Assembly (NCBI RefSeq): GCF_006335125.1 | Contig: NZ_VDMO01000008.1 | Location: 133,179-197,178, forward strand | Source: Deinococcus radiopugnans ATCC 19172 | GTDB taxonomy: Bacteria; Deinococcota; Deinococci; Deinococcales; Deinococcaceae | Reading direction: 5' to 3' | Length of the DNA stretch: 64,000 nucleotides | Part shown: positions 11,673-21,762 of the stretch, piece by piece | Layout: the number at the start of each line of letters is the position of its first letter | How positions within the stretch are numbered: position 1 is the first letter of the stretch | Made by a program: the position numbers and the translations under genes | The notes under the pieces: model-generated | Told to the model about the DNA's origin: nothing | Databases searched by the model: none | The model's input: only the letters and a program-made list of their open reading frames with translations

Positions 11673-12344
11673 GTGACCGACAACGATATGAAAAACGGCA
11701 AGCCCAACCCGGACGCCGAGACCGACACCACCGAGAATCTGAAATTCACCCCCGCTCAGGGCGATAAGCCCACCCTCGACGCGGACGGCGAGATCGTGGA
11801 CGCCGAACTGCTGGACGAGGACGGGGAGGACGCCGACTTCGCGGGCTTTCCCGGCATGGACGAGGGCATGATGGCCCAGGTGCAGGAAATGATGGGCAAG
11901 CTCGAGCGCGTGGACGAGCTGGAAAAGGAAAACGCGGATCTGAAATTCAAGCTGGGCCGTCTGGCCGCCGACTTCGACGGCTACCGCACCCGCACCGGGC
12001 AGGATCTGGACACCGCCGAGGACAAGGGTGTCTCGAAGGCTGCCGAGCAGTTGATGCCCGTCTACGACGATCTGGAACGCGCGCTGACCATGGGATCGGA
12101 AGACCCCGCCAAGCTGATTCCCGGCGTGAAGGCCGTGCAGAACAAGGTGCTGACCATCTTCTCCAAGCTGGGCCTGGAAGTGACCGGGCAGGAGGGCGAG
12201 CACTTCGATCCCCAGTGGCACGAGGCGCTTCAGGTGGTTCCCGGCGATGAGGACGACAAGATCGTGCAGGTGTTTCAGGCAGGCTTCCGCATGGGTGACC
12301 GACTGGTGCGCCCGGCGCGCGTGGTTGTGAGCCGCAAGGGGTGA
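11673..12344 (+). CDS. grpE: Nucleotide exchange factor GrpE
   Basis: 223 residues. Releases ADP from DnaK. The N-terminal part is acidic and probably disordered; a long helix (MMGKLERVDELEKENADLKFKLGRLAADFDGYRTR) and the beta-wing with KLGLEVTGQEGEHFDPQWHEALQVV and VVQVFQAGF-like IVQVFQAGFRMGDRLVRPARVVV identify GrpE. GTG at 11673 was chosen because GAAGGCGAGG lies 7 nt upstream; ATG at 11688 is an alternative. It follows dnaK after a terminator. Confidence 0.93.
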   Translation: MTDNDMKNGKPNPDAETDTTENLKFTPAQGDKPTLDADGEIVDAELLDEDGEDADFAGFPGMDEGMMAQVQEMMGKLERVDELEKENADLKFKLGRLAADFDGYRTRTGQDLDTAEDKGVSKAAEQLMPVYDDLERALTMGSEDPAKLIPGVKAVQNKVLTIFSKLGLEVTGQEGEHFDPQWHEALQVVPGDEDDKIVQVFQAGFRMGDRLVRPARVVVSRKG

Positions 12345-12440
12345 TGGTTGATAGAGGACGGTTGATGGAACAAGACGAGCAGATGCCAGAGCCACAGCAG
12401 GAGGTTCCATCACCCATGAACCATCAACCCTCAACGTCCT
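12342..12440. repeat. Inverted repeat after grpE
   Basis: The 12342-12371 stretch with GGTTGAT and TTGATGGAAC elements is mirrored by 12405-12440 (GTTCCATCA, ACCATCAACC, ACGTCCTCTGATC). A related GGTTGATGG sequence occurs at 8886-8909, between efp and the endonuclease V-like gene. It looks like a small dispersed intergenic repeat; the downstream arm contains the VF530-like start codon. Confidence 0.45.
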
Positions 12441-12643
12441 CTGATCCCCTCCACGGCGTCACGTTGCAACTCATGCTGGAGCGCCTGCACGACGCCTACG
12501 GCTGGGACGGACTGGCCCGCCGCGTGCCGATCAATTGCTTTTCTTCCAACCCCAGCATCCAGAGCAGCCTGAAATTCCTGCGCCGCACGCCGTGGGCGCG
12601 GGCGAAGGTGGAGGGGCTGTACCTGGAACTGGTCAGTGTCTAA
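12416..12643 (+). CDS. VF530 (DUF2132) family DNA-binding protein
   Basis: 75 residues. Matches the VF530 fold family from memory: DPLHGVTLQLMLERLHDAYGW, RVPINCFSSNPSIQSSLKFLRRTPWARAKVEGLYL. The Vibrio member was studied structurally and binds DNA; the physiological role is unknown. GGAGG lies 11 nt before the ATG. A longer in-frame reading from 12341 would translate the repeat sequence and is less likely. Its place between grpE and dnaJ suggests co-expression with the chaperone genes. Confidence 0.85.
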   Translation: MNHQPSTSSDPLHGVTLQLMLERLHDAYGWDGLARRVPINCFSSNPSIQSSLKFLRRTPWARAKVEGLYLELVSV

Positions 12644-12732
12644 GGGTCTGAGAGTCGAAGGGTCTAAGGGCTGAAGAACCAAAACCCTGACTCGTTACCT
12701 GCCTCTTTTCTTATACCCTTGACCCTTAGACA
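12637..12732. repeat. 12-bp inverted repeat flanking the gap before dnaJ
   Basis: TGTCTAAGGGTC at 12637-12648 and its exact reverse complement at 12721-12732 bracket the short gap between the VF530-like gene and dnaJ; further GGGTCTAAGGG-like direct copies lie between. The first copy includes the VF530 stop codon. Function unknown. Confidence 0.5.
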
Positions 12733-12746
12733 ACGCCGGAGGCGTC

Positions 12747-13679
12747 ATGGCATACAAAGACTATTACGACGTGCTGGGCGTCTCCCGTGGGGCGTCCGAT
12801 GCGGACATCAAGGCGGCCTACCGCAAGGCGGCCAAGACGTACCATCCCGACAAGAACGCCGGCGACGAGAAGGCCGCAGAGCGTTTCAAGGAGATCGGCG
12901 AGGCGTACGCCGTCCTCAATGACCCGGAAAAGCGCAAGGTCTATGACCAGTTCGGGCACACCGGGCAGGTGCCGCCGGGCTATGGCGATAGCGGCGGCTT
13001 TCAGGGCGGCGATATGGGTGGCTTCGATCCGGGGCAGTTCAGCGACTTCTTCCAGGGTCTGTTCGGTCAGGCGGCGCGGGGCCGGGCTGGAGCCGGAGGA
13101 ATGGGCGGCATGGGCGGCGGCTTTCCCGGCGGACAGCAGGTGAACCTCGAAGACCTGCTGGGCGGTCTGGGCGGCGCGGGGCAGGGGAGGCGCTTCGTGC
13201 AGAACGTGGAGGGCGAGTTGCAGGTCACGCTGGCCGAAGCCTTTGCGGGCAGCGACGAGGTCATCAACGTGGACGGCAAGCGCCTGAGCCTGCGTGTCCC
13301 GGCGGGCACCCGCGACGGCGCACGGCTGCGGCTGGCCGGGCAGGGGCCGGGGGGCGGCGACGTGCTGCTGACCATCCGCGTGCTGGAAGACGCCCGCTTC
13401 GATCTGGACGGCGATCACCTGACCACCACCGCTGACGTGCCCGCTCCGGTGGCGGCGCTGGGCGGCGACATCAGCGTGCAGACCCTGAGCGGGCGCGGCA
13501 ACCTCAGCATTCCCCCCGGCAGCAGCGGGGGCCGCCGCATGCGCCTGCGTGGACAGGGCTGGCCCAAGAAGGACGGCAGCAGGGGAGATCTGTACGTGCG
13601 CCTGAACGTGACTGTGCCCGCCGCGCCCAGCGACGAGGAAAAGGAACTGTACCGCAGGCTGCGGGACTTGCAGAAGTAG
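12747..13679 (+). CDS. dnaJ: DnaJ/CbpA-type co-chaperone without zinc fingers
   Basis: 310 residues. N-terminal J domain with HPD (YHPDKNAGDEKAAERFKEIGEAYAVL), then a Gly/Phe-rich stretch (residues about 75-135) and the two C-terminal substrate-binding beta domains (GELQVTLAEAFAGSDEVINVDGKRL; GRGNLSIPPGSSGGRRMRLRGQG; GDLYVRLNVTVP). The CxxCxGxG zinc modules are absent, so it is CbpA-like, as in Thermus and Deinococcus. GGAGG precedes the ATG by 6 nt. It stimulates DnaK ATPase and completes the chaperone block. Confidence 0.93.
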   Translation: MAYKDYYDVLGVSRGASDADIKAAYRKAAKTYHPDKNAGDEKAAERFKEIGEAYAVLNDPEKRKVYDQFGHTGQVPPGYGDSGGFQGGDMGGFDPGQFSDFFQGLFGQAARGRAGAGGMGGMGGGFPGGQQVNLEDLLGGLGGAGQGRRFVQNVEGELQVTLAEAFAGSDEVINVDGKRLSLRVPAGTRDGARLRLAGQGPGGGDVLLTIRVLEDARFDLDGDHLTTTADVPAPVAALGGDISVQTLSGRGNLSIPPGSSGGRRMRLRGQGWPKKDGSRGDLYVRLNVTVPAAPSDEEKELYRRLRDLQK

Positions 13680-13744
13680 GAATTCTCAAAACCGGGCTGG
13701 GGAAGCAGAGCAATCTGCCTCCCCAGCCCCCTTATGTGCCCCCG

Positions 13745-15415
13745 TTACGGCACGTCGTCGTCGTCCAGCACCGGCACGTCGCCCACCGGCAGTTGAACAT
13801 GCGCCACTGTTCCCTTGCCCACCTCGCTTTCCAGCCAGATGCGGCCCTCGTGTGCCTCGACGATGCCGCGCGCGATGCTCAGGCCCAGGCCCGCGCCGCC
13901 CACGTCGCGGCTGCGGCTGTCTTCCAGGCGGTAGAAGCGGTCGAACAGGCGGTCGAGCTGATCGGCGGGAATGCCGGGCCCGTCGTCGCTCACGCTCAGG
14001 CGAACCTCAGTGCCGTCTTGCTCCGGCTGGCTGCTCAGGGTGATGGTCCGCGCGCCGGCCTTGAGGGCGTTGCTGACCAGATTGATCAGAACCTGCTTGA
14101 GGCGGTCCGCGTCCCCCTCGAACGTCACCTCCTGCCCCGCCACCGTCAGGGCCGTGCGCTGAGCCTGGGCCAGCGGCATCAGCTCGCGGGCAATCTCGGT
14201 CAGGAACAGGCCGGACAGGATCGGGTCGCGGGCCATCACCAGCGCGCCGCTGTCCGAGCGGGCCAGTTGCAGCAGGCTGGCGATCAGGTTGGTCAGGCGT
14301 TCGGACTCGCTGCGAATGATCTTGAGGCTCTCTTTTTGCTGCTCGTCCGGACTGGTGCGGCGCAGCAGGTAGCTGGCGTGGCCGCTGATGGCGGTGACGG
14401 GGGTCCGCAATTCGTGGCTGGCGTCGCTGGTAAAGCGCCGCTGGGCCTCGAAACTGTCTTCCAGGCGGGCCAGCATGTTGTTCAGCGCCCCCGCCAACGC
14501 CTGGACCTCGTCCCCGGTCTCAGGTTCCGGCACACGCTCGGTCAGGTTCTGGCCGCCAATTCCCTCGGCGGCGCGCTGCACCAGCCCCAGCGGCTGCAGC
14601 GCCCGTCCGGCCAGCAGGTAAGCCCCCACCCCCGCCGTGACCAGCCCGGCCAGGAACAGCAGCAGAATCACGTTGCGCAGGTCGGCCAGCGTGCGCTGGA
14701 TATCGTCCAGGCTGCGGCCCACGTACACGATGGTCAGCGTGTCGTTGCTGCCCGGCAACCCCAGCGGCGACGGTTGAAGCGTCAGGGGGGCCAGCCGCAC
14801 CAGCACACGCATGGGGGTGGGCCGGTCCTGGTAGGCCTCGTTTACGTCCTGATCGATCAGCAGCTGGCCACCCGGCGAACGGATCAATTCGGCCAATTGC
14901 TTGTCGGACAGCTGAATAGGAGAGTCCCGGTCAATGCCTGCAGATTCCCGGTACGTGAGCCGCACGGAATTCAGGGTGGCGAAAAAGTCCTGGCGGTTCG
15001 GACCCTCGGCGTTGTTCTCCAGCGACTGAAACAGGCTGGCCTGGCTGTAGAACGGCAATTGCTCAAGCTGAAGGGCGTAGTTGGGGAACTGATAGCGCAC
15101 ACTTCTCTGGTCACCAGCCGAATCCCGGTTGATGTCGTTGGAGGGCGTCAGGCTCAATGAAGGCAGCAACTGCACGAATCGTCCATAGGTGTTGCTCAGG
15201 TCGCGGTTGACACTCGTGATCAGGTTGTTGCGCATGATCACCAGCGTGGTCACGGCCACCGTGGTCAGCAGGACAGCCAGCAGCGCCGTGTAGAACAGGG
15301 TCAGCCGCCAGCGCAGGGTCATACGGCGCCCGGCGGGCCGTGGCCTGGGTGCCCCCGATGCCCCGGTCTTTCTGGTGGCCCCGGCAAGCTGGCGTGGCAA
15401 CAAACGGACCCTCAC
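13745..15415 (-). CDS. Membrane sensor histidine kinase
   Basis: 556 residues. Order: TM1 (about 36-60), extracytoplasmic sensor (about 61-245), TM2 ([20 protein letters not shown]), HAMP, HisKA with [23 protein letters not shown] (phospho-His), and HATPase_c with [17 protein letters not shown] and [19 protein letters not shown] at 15415 is placed 7 nt after a TACACT box, fitting a leaderless mRNA; ATG at 15322 (MTLRWRLT) is an alternative that drops a basic 31-residue N-terminus. Pairs with the OmpR regulator just upstream. The signal is unknown. Confidence 0.92.
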   Translation of the reverse strand: MRVRLLPRQLAGATRKTGASGAPRPRPAGRRMTLRWRLTLFYTALLAVLLTTVAVTTLVIMRNNLITSVNRDLSNTYGRFVQLLPSLSLTPSNDINRDSAGDQRSVRYQFPNYALQLEQLPFYSQASLFQSLENNAEGPNRQDFFATLNSVRLTYRESAGIDRDSPIQLSDKQLAELIRSPGGQLLIDQDVNEAYQDRPTPMRVLVRLAPLTLQPSPLGLPGSNDTLTIVYVGRSLDDIQRTLADLRNVILLLFLAGLVTAGVGAYLLAGRALQPLGLVQRAAEGIGGQNLTERVPEPETGDEVQALAGALNNMLARLEDSFEAQRRFTSDASHELRTPVTAISGHASYLLRRTSPDEQQKESLKIIRSESERLTNLIASLLQLARSDSGALVMARDPILSGLFLTEIARELMPLAQAQRTALTVAGQEVTFEGDADRLKQVLINLVSNALKAGARTITLSSQPEQDGTEVRLSVSDDGPGIPADQLDRLFDRFYRLEDSRSRDVGGAGLGLSIARGIVEAHEGRIWLESEVGKGTVAHVQLPVGDVPVLDDDDVP

Positions 15416-15486
15416 GCCCGGCAGTGTAGCGGTCCAGGGTGAGGGTCAGGGTGATGGGCCTCAGACGAGGGGTGGGAGGGACGCTG

Positions 15487-16164
<678 letters not shown>

Positions 16165-16209
16165 AGGGTCAGTCTAGGGAGCGTTCTCATGAGAAGACGC
16201 GAGGGGTGC

Positions 16210-16809
16210 TTAATCGACTTTCATCCGGGTCTGAAGGTAGGACGGGTCAGGCCAGGTCAGCCGATTGACCTGACAGGCCGGGCCAAACCCCCGCAGTGTC
16301 AGCGGTTCGCGCGGCTGCGCCACCAGCTCCGGACCAAGCTGCGCGGCTGTTGCGGCGCAGGTCAGGGTCTCGCCGGAGTGGGCCGCGTCGCACAGGCGCC
16401 GGGCGTAATTGACCGGCAGTCCGTAGGCACTGGGCTGTCCGCCCACCAAGCCGACAATCACTTCCCCCAGCGCCACGCCGGCCCTCAAGCGCAACTCCGC
16501 TCCTAACAGGCCGGCCAGACCCAGCCGCGCGGCACGGTCATGCGCCTCCAGCGCCACCCGGCAGGCGTCGTCTGCCTGCTGCGCGGGCCAGTAGCCCAGC
16601 ACCGCGTCGCCCTGATGCTGCAAGACGGTGCCGCCGCGTGCCTCGAAGCTCAGGATCATCACCTGCACGAATTCGGTCATCAGCGCCATGTAATGGGGCA
16701 GCGGCAGCGACTGCGCCAGCACGGTGCTGCCCGTCAGGTCCACCAGCACGACGCAGACCGGTGTGGCCATGAGCGGCTCGGCAGATAGGGGCAACAGCAA
16801 ATCAGGCAT
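16210..16809 (-). CDS. Class III nucleotide cyclase-domain protein
   Basis: 199 residues, essentially one cyclase homology domain: [14 protein letters not shown] (first metal Asp), [17 protein letters not shown] (second metal site, GD), and [14 protein letters not shown] with [15 protein letters not shown]. There is no membrane or sensor part. The family makes cAMP or cGMP, but activity is uncertain because the substrate-selecting residues cannot be judged here. ATG at 16809 is 7 nt after TAGAGC; an in-frame ATG 30 bp earlier is possible. No cAMP receptor is nearby. Confidence 0.8.
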   Translation of the reverse strand: MPDLLLPLSAEPLMATPVCVVLVDLTGSTVLAQSLPLPHYMALMTEFVQVMILSFEARGGTVLQHQGDAVLGYWPAQQADDACRVALEAHDRAARLGLAGLLGAELRLRAGVALGEVIVGLVGGQPSAYGLPVNYARRLCDAAHSGETLTCAATAAQLGPELVAQPREPLTLRGFGPACQVNRLTWPDPSYLQTRMKVD

Positions 16810-16926
16810 GGGAACCGCTCTATTCTGAACCTTCTGCACGGAAAATGAAAGCTGTATGTGCGTCAGCTTCAGGACATTCAGGGTTTTGTATCCTGCTGGT
16901 CTAGACAGGCTGCCGTTCAGGAGGCT

Positions 16927-17358
16927 TTACGGCACGATGAAGCCGTGCAGTGGGGGCAGCGTTCTGAACACCACGTGCTGACCGACAGCCACTGGGGGCA
17001 GGCCTTCAAAACAGGCCAGCACCAGCGGCAGCCGGGCCTGAACCACCCACACCTGGCCCACCACATGCGTGACCTGCCCGCAGCCTTCCAGCGCCGAGAC
17101 GCCCTGCACGCTCAGGGTCTCGCCGCGCTCGGGCGAGACCAGCTGCACCGAGCCCGCTTGCAGAACGCCGTGCACCACCACCCGCGCGTGTCCAGGCTGC
17201 GCCGCGTAGGGGCCGCTGCGGTCGAACAGGTACAGCACCCGCCCCCCGGCCACGAATTCCAGCAGTGGGCTGCCCTCGGGCTGCGGGTAGAGCAGGCCGT
17301 GCGCGGCGTGTGGGGCGAAACGCGCCGCGAAATCCCGGTCAGAGCTTTCCAGCGTCAA
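16927..17358 (-). CDS. Hypothetical protein, 143 residues
   Basis: Not recognised. Soluble-looking, with many short beta-prone stretches ([48 protein letters not shown]), no signal peptide and no cysteine pair. Codon use is like its neighbours, supporting a real gene. It lies in a run of minus-strand genes between a 101-residue hypothetical and the cyclase-domain gene. Confidence 0.6.
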   Translation of the reverse strand: MTLESSDRDFAARFAPHAAHGLLYPQPEGSPLLEFVAGGRVLYLFDRSGPYAAQPGHARVVVHGVLQAGSVQLVSPERGETLSVQGVSALEGCGQVTHVVGQVWVVQARLPLVLACFEGLPPVAVGQHVVFRTLPPLHGFIVP

Positions 17359-17429
17359 CGCGGTTCCCGGTTCAGATGGTGGTCCCAGCGCGGGGACCGG
17401 GGGGACGCGGCGGAGATCATGCGCGAATT

Positions 17430-17735
17430 CTAGCGGACGGGCCGCCGCTTCAGCTCCAGCCGTTCTTCCAGCCAGCCCAGGGTGGGGCGCGGCGCCTCCC
17501 GGTCCAGCCGGTCCAGCAGGGTGTCGGCCCGTTCCAGCGCGAAGGTGCCTTCCACCTCACGCAGCACGTGGATCAGGACCAGACCGTGCAGCCGCTCCAG
17601 CACCGCCCAGGCCCGGCTGTCCGGCGGGTGAAGGTCACGGGCGCGGGCCAGCCGGGTCAGGGCCAGTCGCTCGTCGCCGTCCGCAAACGCCTCCGCGGCC
17701 TCTAAAGGAACGAGGTTCAGGTCAGGGTACGCCAC
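17430..17735 (-). CDS. Hypothetical helical protein, 101 residues
   Basis: Not recognised. GTG start inside the end of the UbiA gene (19-bp overlap), suggesting translational coupling. The sequence is helical with a repeat-like pattern ([41 protein letters not shown]) that resembles one or two TPR-like hairpins, but this is only an impression. Location next to a quinone-biosynthesis-type prenyltransferase gives no clear function. Confidence 0.6.
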   Translation of the reverse strand: MAYPDLNLVPLEAAEAFADGDERLALTRLARARDLHPPDSRAWAVLERLHGLVLIHVLREVEGTFALERADTLLDRLDREAPRPTLGWLEERLELKRRPVR

Positions 17736-18601
17736 GTCACGTCCACGATCACGCCGGCCAGCATGGTCAGCGCCAGCCACATGTTGGCGTCAAAAAAGGC
17801 CACGTTGACCCGTCCCAAATCGTCTGGATTGACGATGCGGTGTTCGTAGAGCAGGATCGCGCCCATCGCCACGGCGGCCAGGTAGTACCAGCCACTGGCC
17901 CCGGCCACCACGCCCACCAGCAGCAGCAGCGCGAAGGTCAGCGCGTGGCTGGCGGCGGCCATCTTCAGGGCGCGCGGAATGCCGAAGCGTGCGGGAATGC
18001 TTTTGATGCCGTGCTTGACGTCGAAATCCCGGTCCAGCGTGGCGTAGATCACGTCCAGGCCGATCATCCAGAAGATCACCACGGCCCACAACACCCAGGC
18101 GGTGGGCGCAAAGTGACCGGTCACGGCGACGTAGCCTCCCGCCGCCGCCGCGCCGTCCGTGATGCCCAGCCAGACGTGGCACAGCCAGGTGAACCGTTTG
18201 GTGTACGGGTAACCGATCAGAAACACCACCGCCAGCGGCAGCAGCGCCAGGCACAGCGGGTTCAGCTGCGCCGCCGCGAAAGCCATGACGACGAGGCTGA
18301 CCACCACCAGCCCCCAGGCCTGGGCCGGACTGACCTTGCCTGCGGGCACCTCGCGGCCCGCCGTCCGCGGATTGCGGGCGTCGATGGCGCGGTCGATCAC
18401 GCGGTTGGCCCCCATCGCCGCCGTGCGGGCCGCCGCCATTGCCACCGTGACCCAGACCACCACGCCCAGGCCGGGCCAGCCGGTACCGTTTTGCGTCATG
18501 CTCGCCAGCAACATCCCTGCGTACGCAAAGGGCAGAGCAAATACGGTGTGCTCGAATTTCACCAGATCCAGATAGGTTTTCAGACGCGGGGCCACGCTCA
18601 T
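17717..18601 (-). CDS. UbiA-family prenyltransferase, probably menaquinone (MqnP-like)
   Basis: 294 residues, about eight membrane helices. Both Asp-rich motifs are present: [23 protein letters not shown] and [21 protein letters not shown]. The family attaches a polyprenyl chain to an aromatic acid; deinococci use menaquinone, and this sequence resembles the MqnP/UbiA branch of the futalosine route. Start at ATG 18601 (MSVAPRLK); upstream in-frame sequence runs into tRNA genes and cannot be coding. TATGCT lies 9 nt upstream. Confidence 0.87.
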   Translation of the reverse strand: MSVAPRLKTYLDLVKFEHTVFALPFAYAGMLLASMTQNGTGWPGLGVVVWVTVAMAAARTAAMGANRVIDRAIDARNPRTAGREVPAGKVSPAQAWGLVVVSLVVMAFAAAQLNPLCLALLPLAVVFLIGYPYTKRFTWLCHVWLGITDGAAAAGGYVAVTGHFAPTAWVLWAVVIFWMIGLDVIYATLDRDFDVKHGIKSIPARFGIPRALKMAAASHALTFALLLLVGVVAGASGWYYLAAVAMGAILLYEHRIVNPDDLGRVNVAFFDANMWLALTMLAGVIVDVTWRTLT

Positions 18602-18694
18602 GCTGGGGGCAGCATACGCCCAACGGCTGAGCCGCGCCTTGCGGACGCGACATTTGCCAGTAATTTTGCTATAGTGCCGCCTGCGCGTGAATGT

Positions 18695-18771
<77 letters not shown>

Positions 18772-18807
18772 GATTTCCCCGTTTCCCAGCGGGGGCACGC
18801 GCAACGG

Positions 18808-18881
<74 letters not shown>

Positions 18882-18893
18882 CACCCTGTCAAG

Positions 18894-18914
18894 GCTCCCC
18901 CCGTGGGAGCTTTT
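18894..18914 (+). terminator. Terminator after tRNA-Pro/Gly
   Basis: GCTCCC-CCCGT-GGGAGC hairpin followed by TTTT, 12 bp after tRNA-Gly. Confidence 0.7.
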
Positions 18915-18930
18915 GCCCTTTCACAGACAC

Positions 18931-19007
<77 letters not shown>

Positions 19008-19323
19008 CAAAGAGGAGGCCGTCCAGAACGGCAAGCGAAGAGGCCTGCAGTGTGCGCCCCTTCGCCTTTTTATCTTTTGCGTTCTCTCCGCGCGCTGGAA
19101 TGAGGCGCTCAAAACGATGCGGAGGCGTGCAGGCTCCTCGCCCTCCGGCCTGATCAGGCGCAGTCCCGATGAAAGTGATTGTCTGGCCTGCCAGCGACCG
19201 GACACTTTTCTCCTCGACGCAATGCGCGGTAGTGTCCAAGTCCCCTGGTGAATCTAGAAAATACCTCTGTCCAGGTTGAGCCGGGGCCGCGTCACGCACT
19301 GGCAGGCTCGGGCTGGATCTGAC
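19008..19323. other. Gene-free stretch after tRNA-Arg
   Basis: Contains the tRNA-Arg terminator (to about 19083) and a 7-bp inverted repeat GGACACT/AGTGTCC (19200-19206, 19231-19237). The minus-strand ORF crossing it runs into tRNA-Arg and is not a gene. Nothing else recognised. Confidence 0.5.
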
Positions 19324-19869
19324 CTACGGTTCCCCTGACGGAGCAGGATAGATCACGGTTCTGGCCGTCTCGACCACAGCGCCCTTGTTGAGCTGGGCAG
19401 GCTCAACCTGGTCTCTTCCCATCAGGTGAAAGACAGCCTCGTCGCGGGCCAGCAGATGGTCACTGATCATGCGTCGGTGGCATCGCCACCACACCGCTTC
19501 CGAGCACATCACGGCGGTGTTGCGCTCGCGCCCCAGCATAATCAACTGCTCGAGGCCAGCGCGAAATTCGTCGGAGAGCGCGTAATCCGCGTAGTTGTGA
19601 AAACTCTGGTTCTCCCACATCCCGTTGATGTCCGGGGGCACAGTTGTGGATTTTGGCCGTCGTCCGCCGAGCTTGGGGATAGGTTCGTAGGCAATCCCGA
19701 ACGCTCCCAGATCGGTGCCAAGCGTCGCCTCGTCGTACTGTGGGTTGGTGCGTGACCTGCGGATCAGGCGGACGTCCACGATCCGTTCCACTTCGCCCGC
19801 ACGCAGCAGTTCCACGAACTCCTCGAGAGTCCGCGTGGAGTGCCCCACCGTGTAAAAGGGCCGGTTCAT
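19324..19869 (-). CDS. DUF488-family protein
   Basis: 181 residues. Begins FYTVGHSTRTLEEFVELL and contains IVDVRLIRRSRTNPQYD, PKLGGRR and the late AVMCSEAVWWRCHRRMISDHLL, the usual DUF488 landmarks (conserved Cys in the C.E....CHR motif). The function of the family is unknown. The start is the first ATG with the family N-terminus; further upstream residues in frame are not conserved-looking. Confidence 0.88.
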   Translation of the reverse strand: MNRPFYTVGHSTRTLEEFVELLRAGEVERIVDVRLIRRSRTNPQYDEATLGTDLGAFGIAYEPIPKLGGRRPKSTTVPPDINGMWENQSFHNYADYALSDEFRAGLEQLIMLGRERNTAVMCSEAVWWRCHRRMISDHLLARDEAVFHLMGRDQVEPAQLNKGAVVETARTVIYPAPSGEP

Positions 19870-20090
19870 GCCCAGGCTCCATTGGCTAGATGCAGGCAAC
19901 CGCCATGCTGTGCCGGGGTACAGCGTGCCTTGCCTGTGCTGATTCCTCCCCGCAAATCGCTGCTGGTAGGGCGGCGCGACTGGCACTGGCGCCCAGGATC
20001 ACGGGTATGGACGGTGCTGATCTTCGCGTCGACGTTCCCCACTTTCAGGATCAGGGTGACATTCTCCACGTTCTTCAGGGCCTCTGGCAT
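19866..20090 (-). CDS. Possible small protein, 74 residues
   Basis: GAAGGAGGCGGGA lies just before the ATG, one of the best ribosome sites in this gene-poor stretch. The first 30 residues (PEALKNVENVTLILKVGNVDAKI) look protein-like; the rest is Arg/Ser/Gly-rich and looks as if read out of frame, hinting at a decayed gene. It overlaps the DUF488 start by 4 bp (ATGA-like), which could mean coupling. Not recognised. Confidence 0.4.
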   Translation of the reverse strand: MPEALKNVENVTLILKVGNVDAKISTVHTRDPGRQCQSRRPTSSDLRGGISTGKARCTPAQHGGCLHLANGAWA

Positions 20091-20312
20091 TCCCGCCTCC
20101 TTCACACTTCAATATCGCCCTTTCTAACGTTGTTGAGCTGAATTTGGGCGAATGTCGACTTCACAAACCAGTGATGCAGCGCCAGAGGACCGCCTGCGGT
20201 GACAATCAGCAAAGAGACCTGCAGGCGATACGGAGAGCGATTAAGCGGCTCGCTACAACTCGCCCAGAAGCAGCAGCCAACCGAAACGCTGCCGGAACGC
20301 ACGGCAGTGGCC

Positions 20313-21146
20313 TTATCCGTTCTCGGTGTTCAGAATCCCGGACGGCGGGGGAGCAGGCCAGCTCATCTGCAAAGTCAGGACTTCGGGATGTGGGGCGTGT
20401 CCCTCAAGGTGCGGCAGAAGGGGGGCCGTTCTCGTTCCACGACGCTCCAGCTTCTGCCGCATCAACTGGGCGTCGGCCTGCTCCAACAGGTCGCATAGGC
20501 TCTGATCGTTGCGGGGAGCGCCGGACAGGCCGTAGGAGAAGCCCCGGACTTCCAGACCGGATTGCGCTGCCGAATGCCGGAATAGGGTCTGGAGGCCCCT
20601 CAACCGCGTGGGCTCCAGCGTTTCGGCACTCAGGAGCACGAATTCGTCGCCGCCCAGCCGGTAGGCCCGCGCGTTCCAGAGGCGGGCGTTGGCGCGCAGA
20701 AGCTCGGCCAGGGTCACCAGCACCGCGTCGCCCGCCGCGTGGCCGTGCGCGTCGTTGACAGCCTTGAAATCGTCCACATCCAGCAGTGCCAGCCCCACGT
20801 TTCCAGGGTGGGCTGCCAGGTCCAGCCGCAGTGACCGGAGGGTGTCCAGTCCGGTCAGGGGATCCTGATAGTCGTCTTGCACGTTCTCGATGAGGCCCAG
20901 TCGGCTGTGATCCGGCAGGGTACACAGGTAGACCCGGCACAGGGGCTGATCGCGGCCACACCCGGCCAGGCGCAGCGTGTGGCTGCCGTCGGCCCAGGCA
21001 TAGAATTCAGGCAGGTTGGCCAGCGCGTAGGCGTGCAGGAACGCCCGGTTGGGGCTGGGCGGGGGCAGCGGCTGGGCGGGCGAGGGGGCGGCCCAGCTCA
21101 GGGCAGGAAGAGGCAGATATTCGAAGGTGGAGTCATGCATGGACAT
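20313..21146 (-). CDS. GGDEF-domain protein
   Basis: 277 residues. The C-terminal half is a diguanylate cyclase domain: DPLTGLDTLRSLRLDLA, LALLDVDDFKAVNDAHGHAAGDAVL and the intact signature YRLGGDEFVLL, so c-di-GMP synthesis is plausible. I see no RxxD inhibitory site just before the signature. The N-terminal about 100 residues are Pro-rich then a possible PAS-like sensor (FYAWADGSHTLRLAG). GAGGAG precedes ATG 21146; an upstream in-frame ATG has no such site. No transmembrane segment. Confidence 0.88.
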   Translation of the reverse strand: MSMHDSTFEYLPLPALSWAAPSPAQPLPPPSPNRAFLHAYALANLPEFYAWADGSHTLRLAGCGRDQPLCRVYLCTLPDHSRLGLIENVQDDYQDPLTGLDTLRSLRLDLAAHPGNVGLALLDVDDFKAVNDAHGHAAGDAVLVTLAELLRANARLWNARAYRLGGDEFVLLSAETLEPTRLRGLQTLFRHSAAQSGLEVRGFSYGLSGAPRNDQSLCDLLEQADAQLMRQKLERRGTRTAPLLPHLEGHAPHPEVLTLQMSWPAPPPSGILNTENG

Positions 21147-21762
21147 GAACGGCTCTCCTCTGGGACAAAAGCGTCTGATGGTTCCAGCCTGCCAGACGCG
21201 GCGTCGGCACACCATGAACAGCCAGTCTCCAGCGCGATGAATTGGCAGATGGAAGCCGGCTACGGTTGAGCTGGAGTGGAGACGCCGCCCCAGAGACCGA
21301 CGCTATCCGCACCGAGTCTGGCTGCCGGGCAACACCCCGCCGTTCACCGTAAGGGATGCACCATGATCAGGCCATGATCGCCGCGACGCCCGCTATTCCA
21401 GGGTTGCTCGCGATCGGCCAGTACAGGAGTAATGGGGTGTCGGCCGACCACCTGTGGTCCCTGAATCCACAGTGCATGACGGCGGTCCTGGGAGCGAGAA
21501 GAGCCCTCAAACACAGCCCACCCCGCCGTTGCATCGGCGAGGTGTGGCCATTCCAGATCGGATGGCAGAACGCACTTGAGTGAGGTGGTGTTCTGCGGTC
21601 TTTCAGAAGGACGGGCCTTCTTCGGCCCCCATCCTTCTCGGCTTCAGCGGCGGGGCCGCCGGCTGCACCTTGCTGAAGGATGGCCGATGTTCAAGGCTGG
21701 CGCCTTCAGGGGTGACAGCACCGCCGCCTGCCTCCCGAAGGCAACGTAATCCCGTGGCCGGT
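21147..21762. other. 616-bp gap between ebo operon and GGDEF gene
   Basis: No convincing gene. A strong hairpin at 21605-21638 (AGAAGGA/TCCTTCT plus GGGCC/GGCCC) could act as an RNA end for the ebo operon, though it lacks a T-run. Codon-like open frames here are short and without ribosome sites. Confidence 0.5.

Noticed and set aside
19200..19237. GGACACT/AGTGTCC inverted repeat as an insertion-sequence end
   Set aside because: Only 7 bp, 24-bp spacing, no transposase and no target duplication visible.
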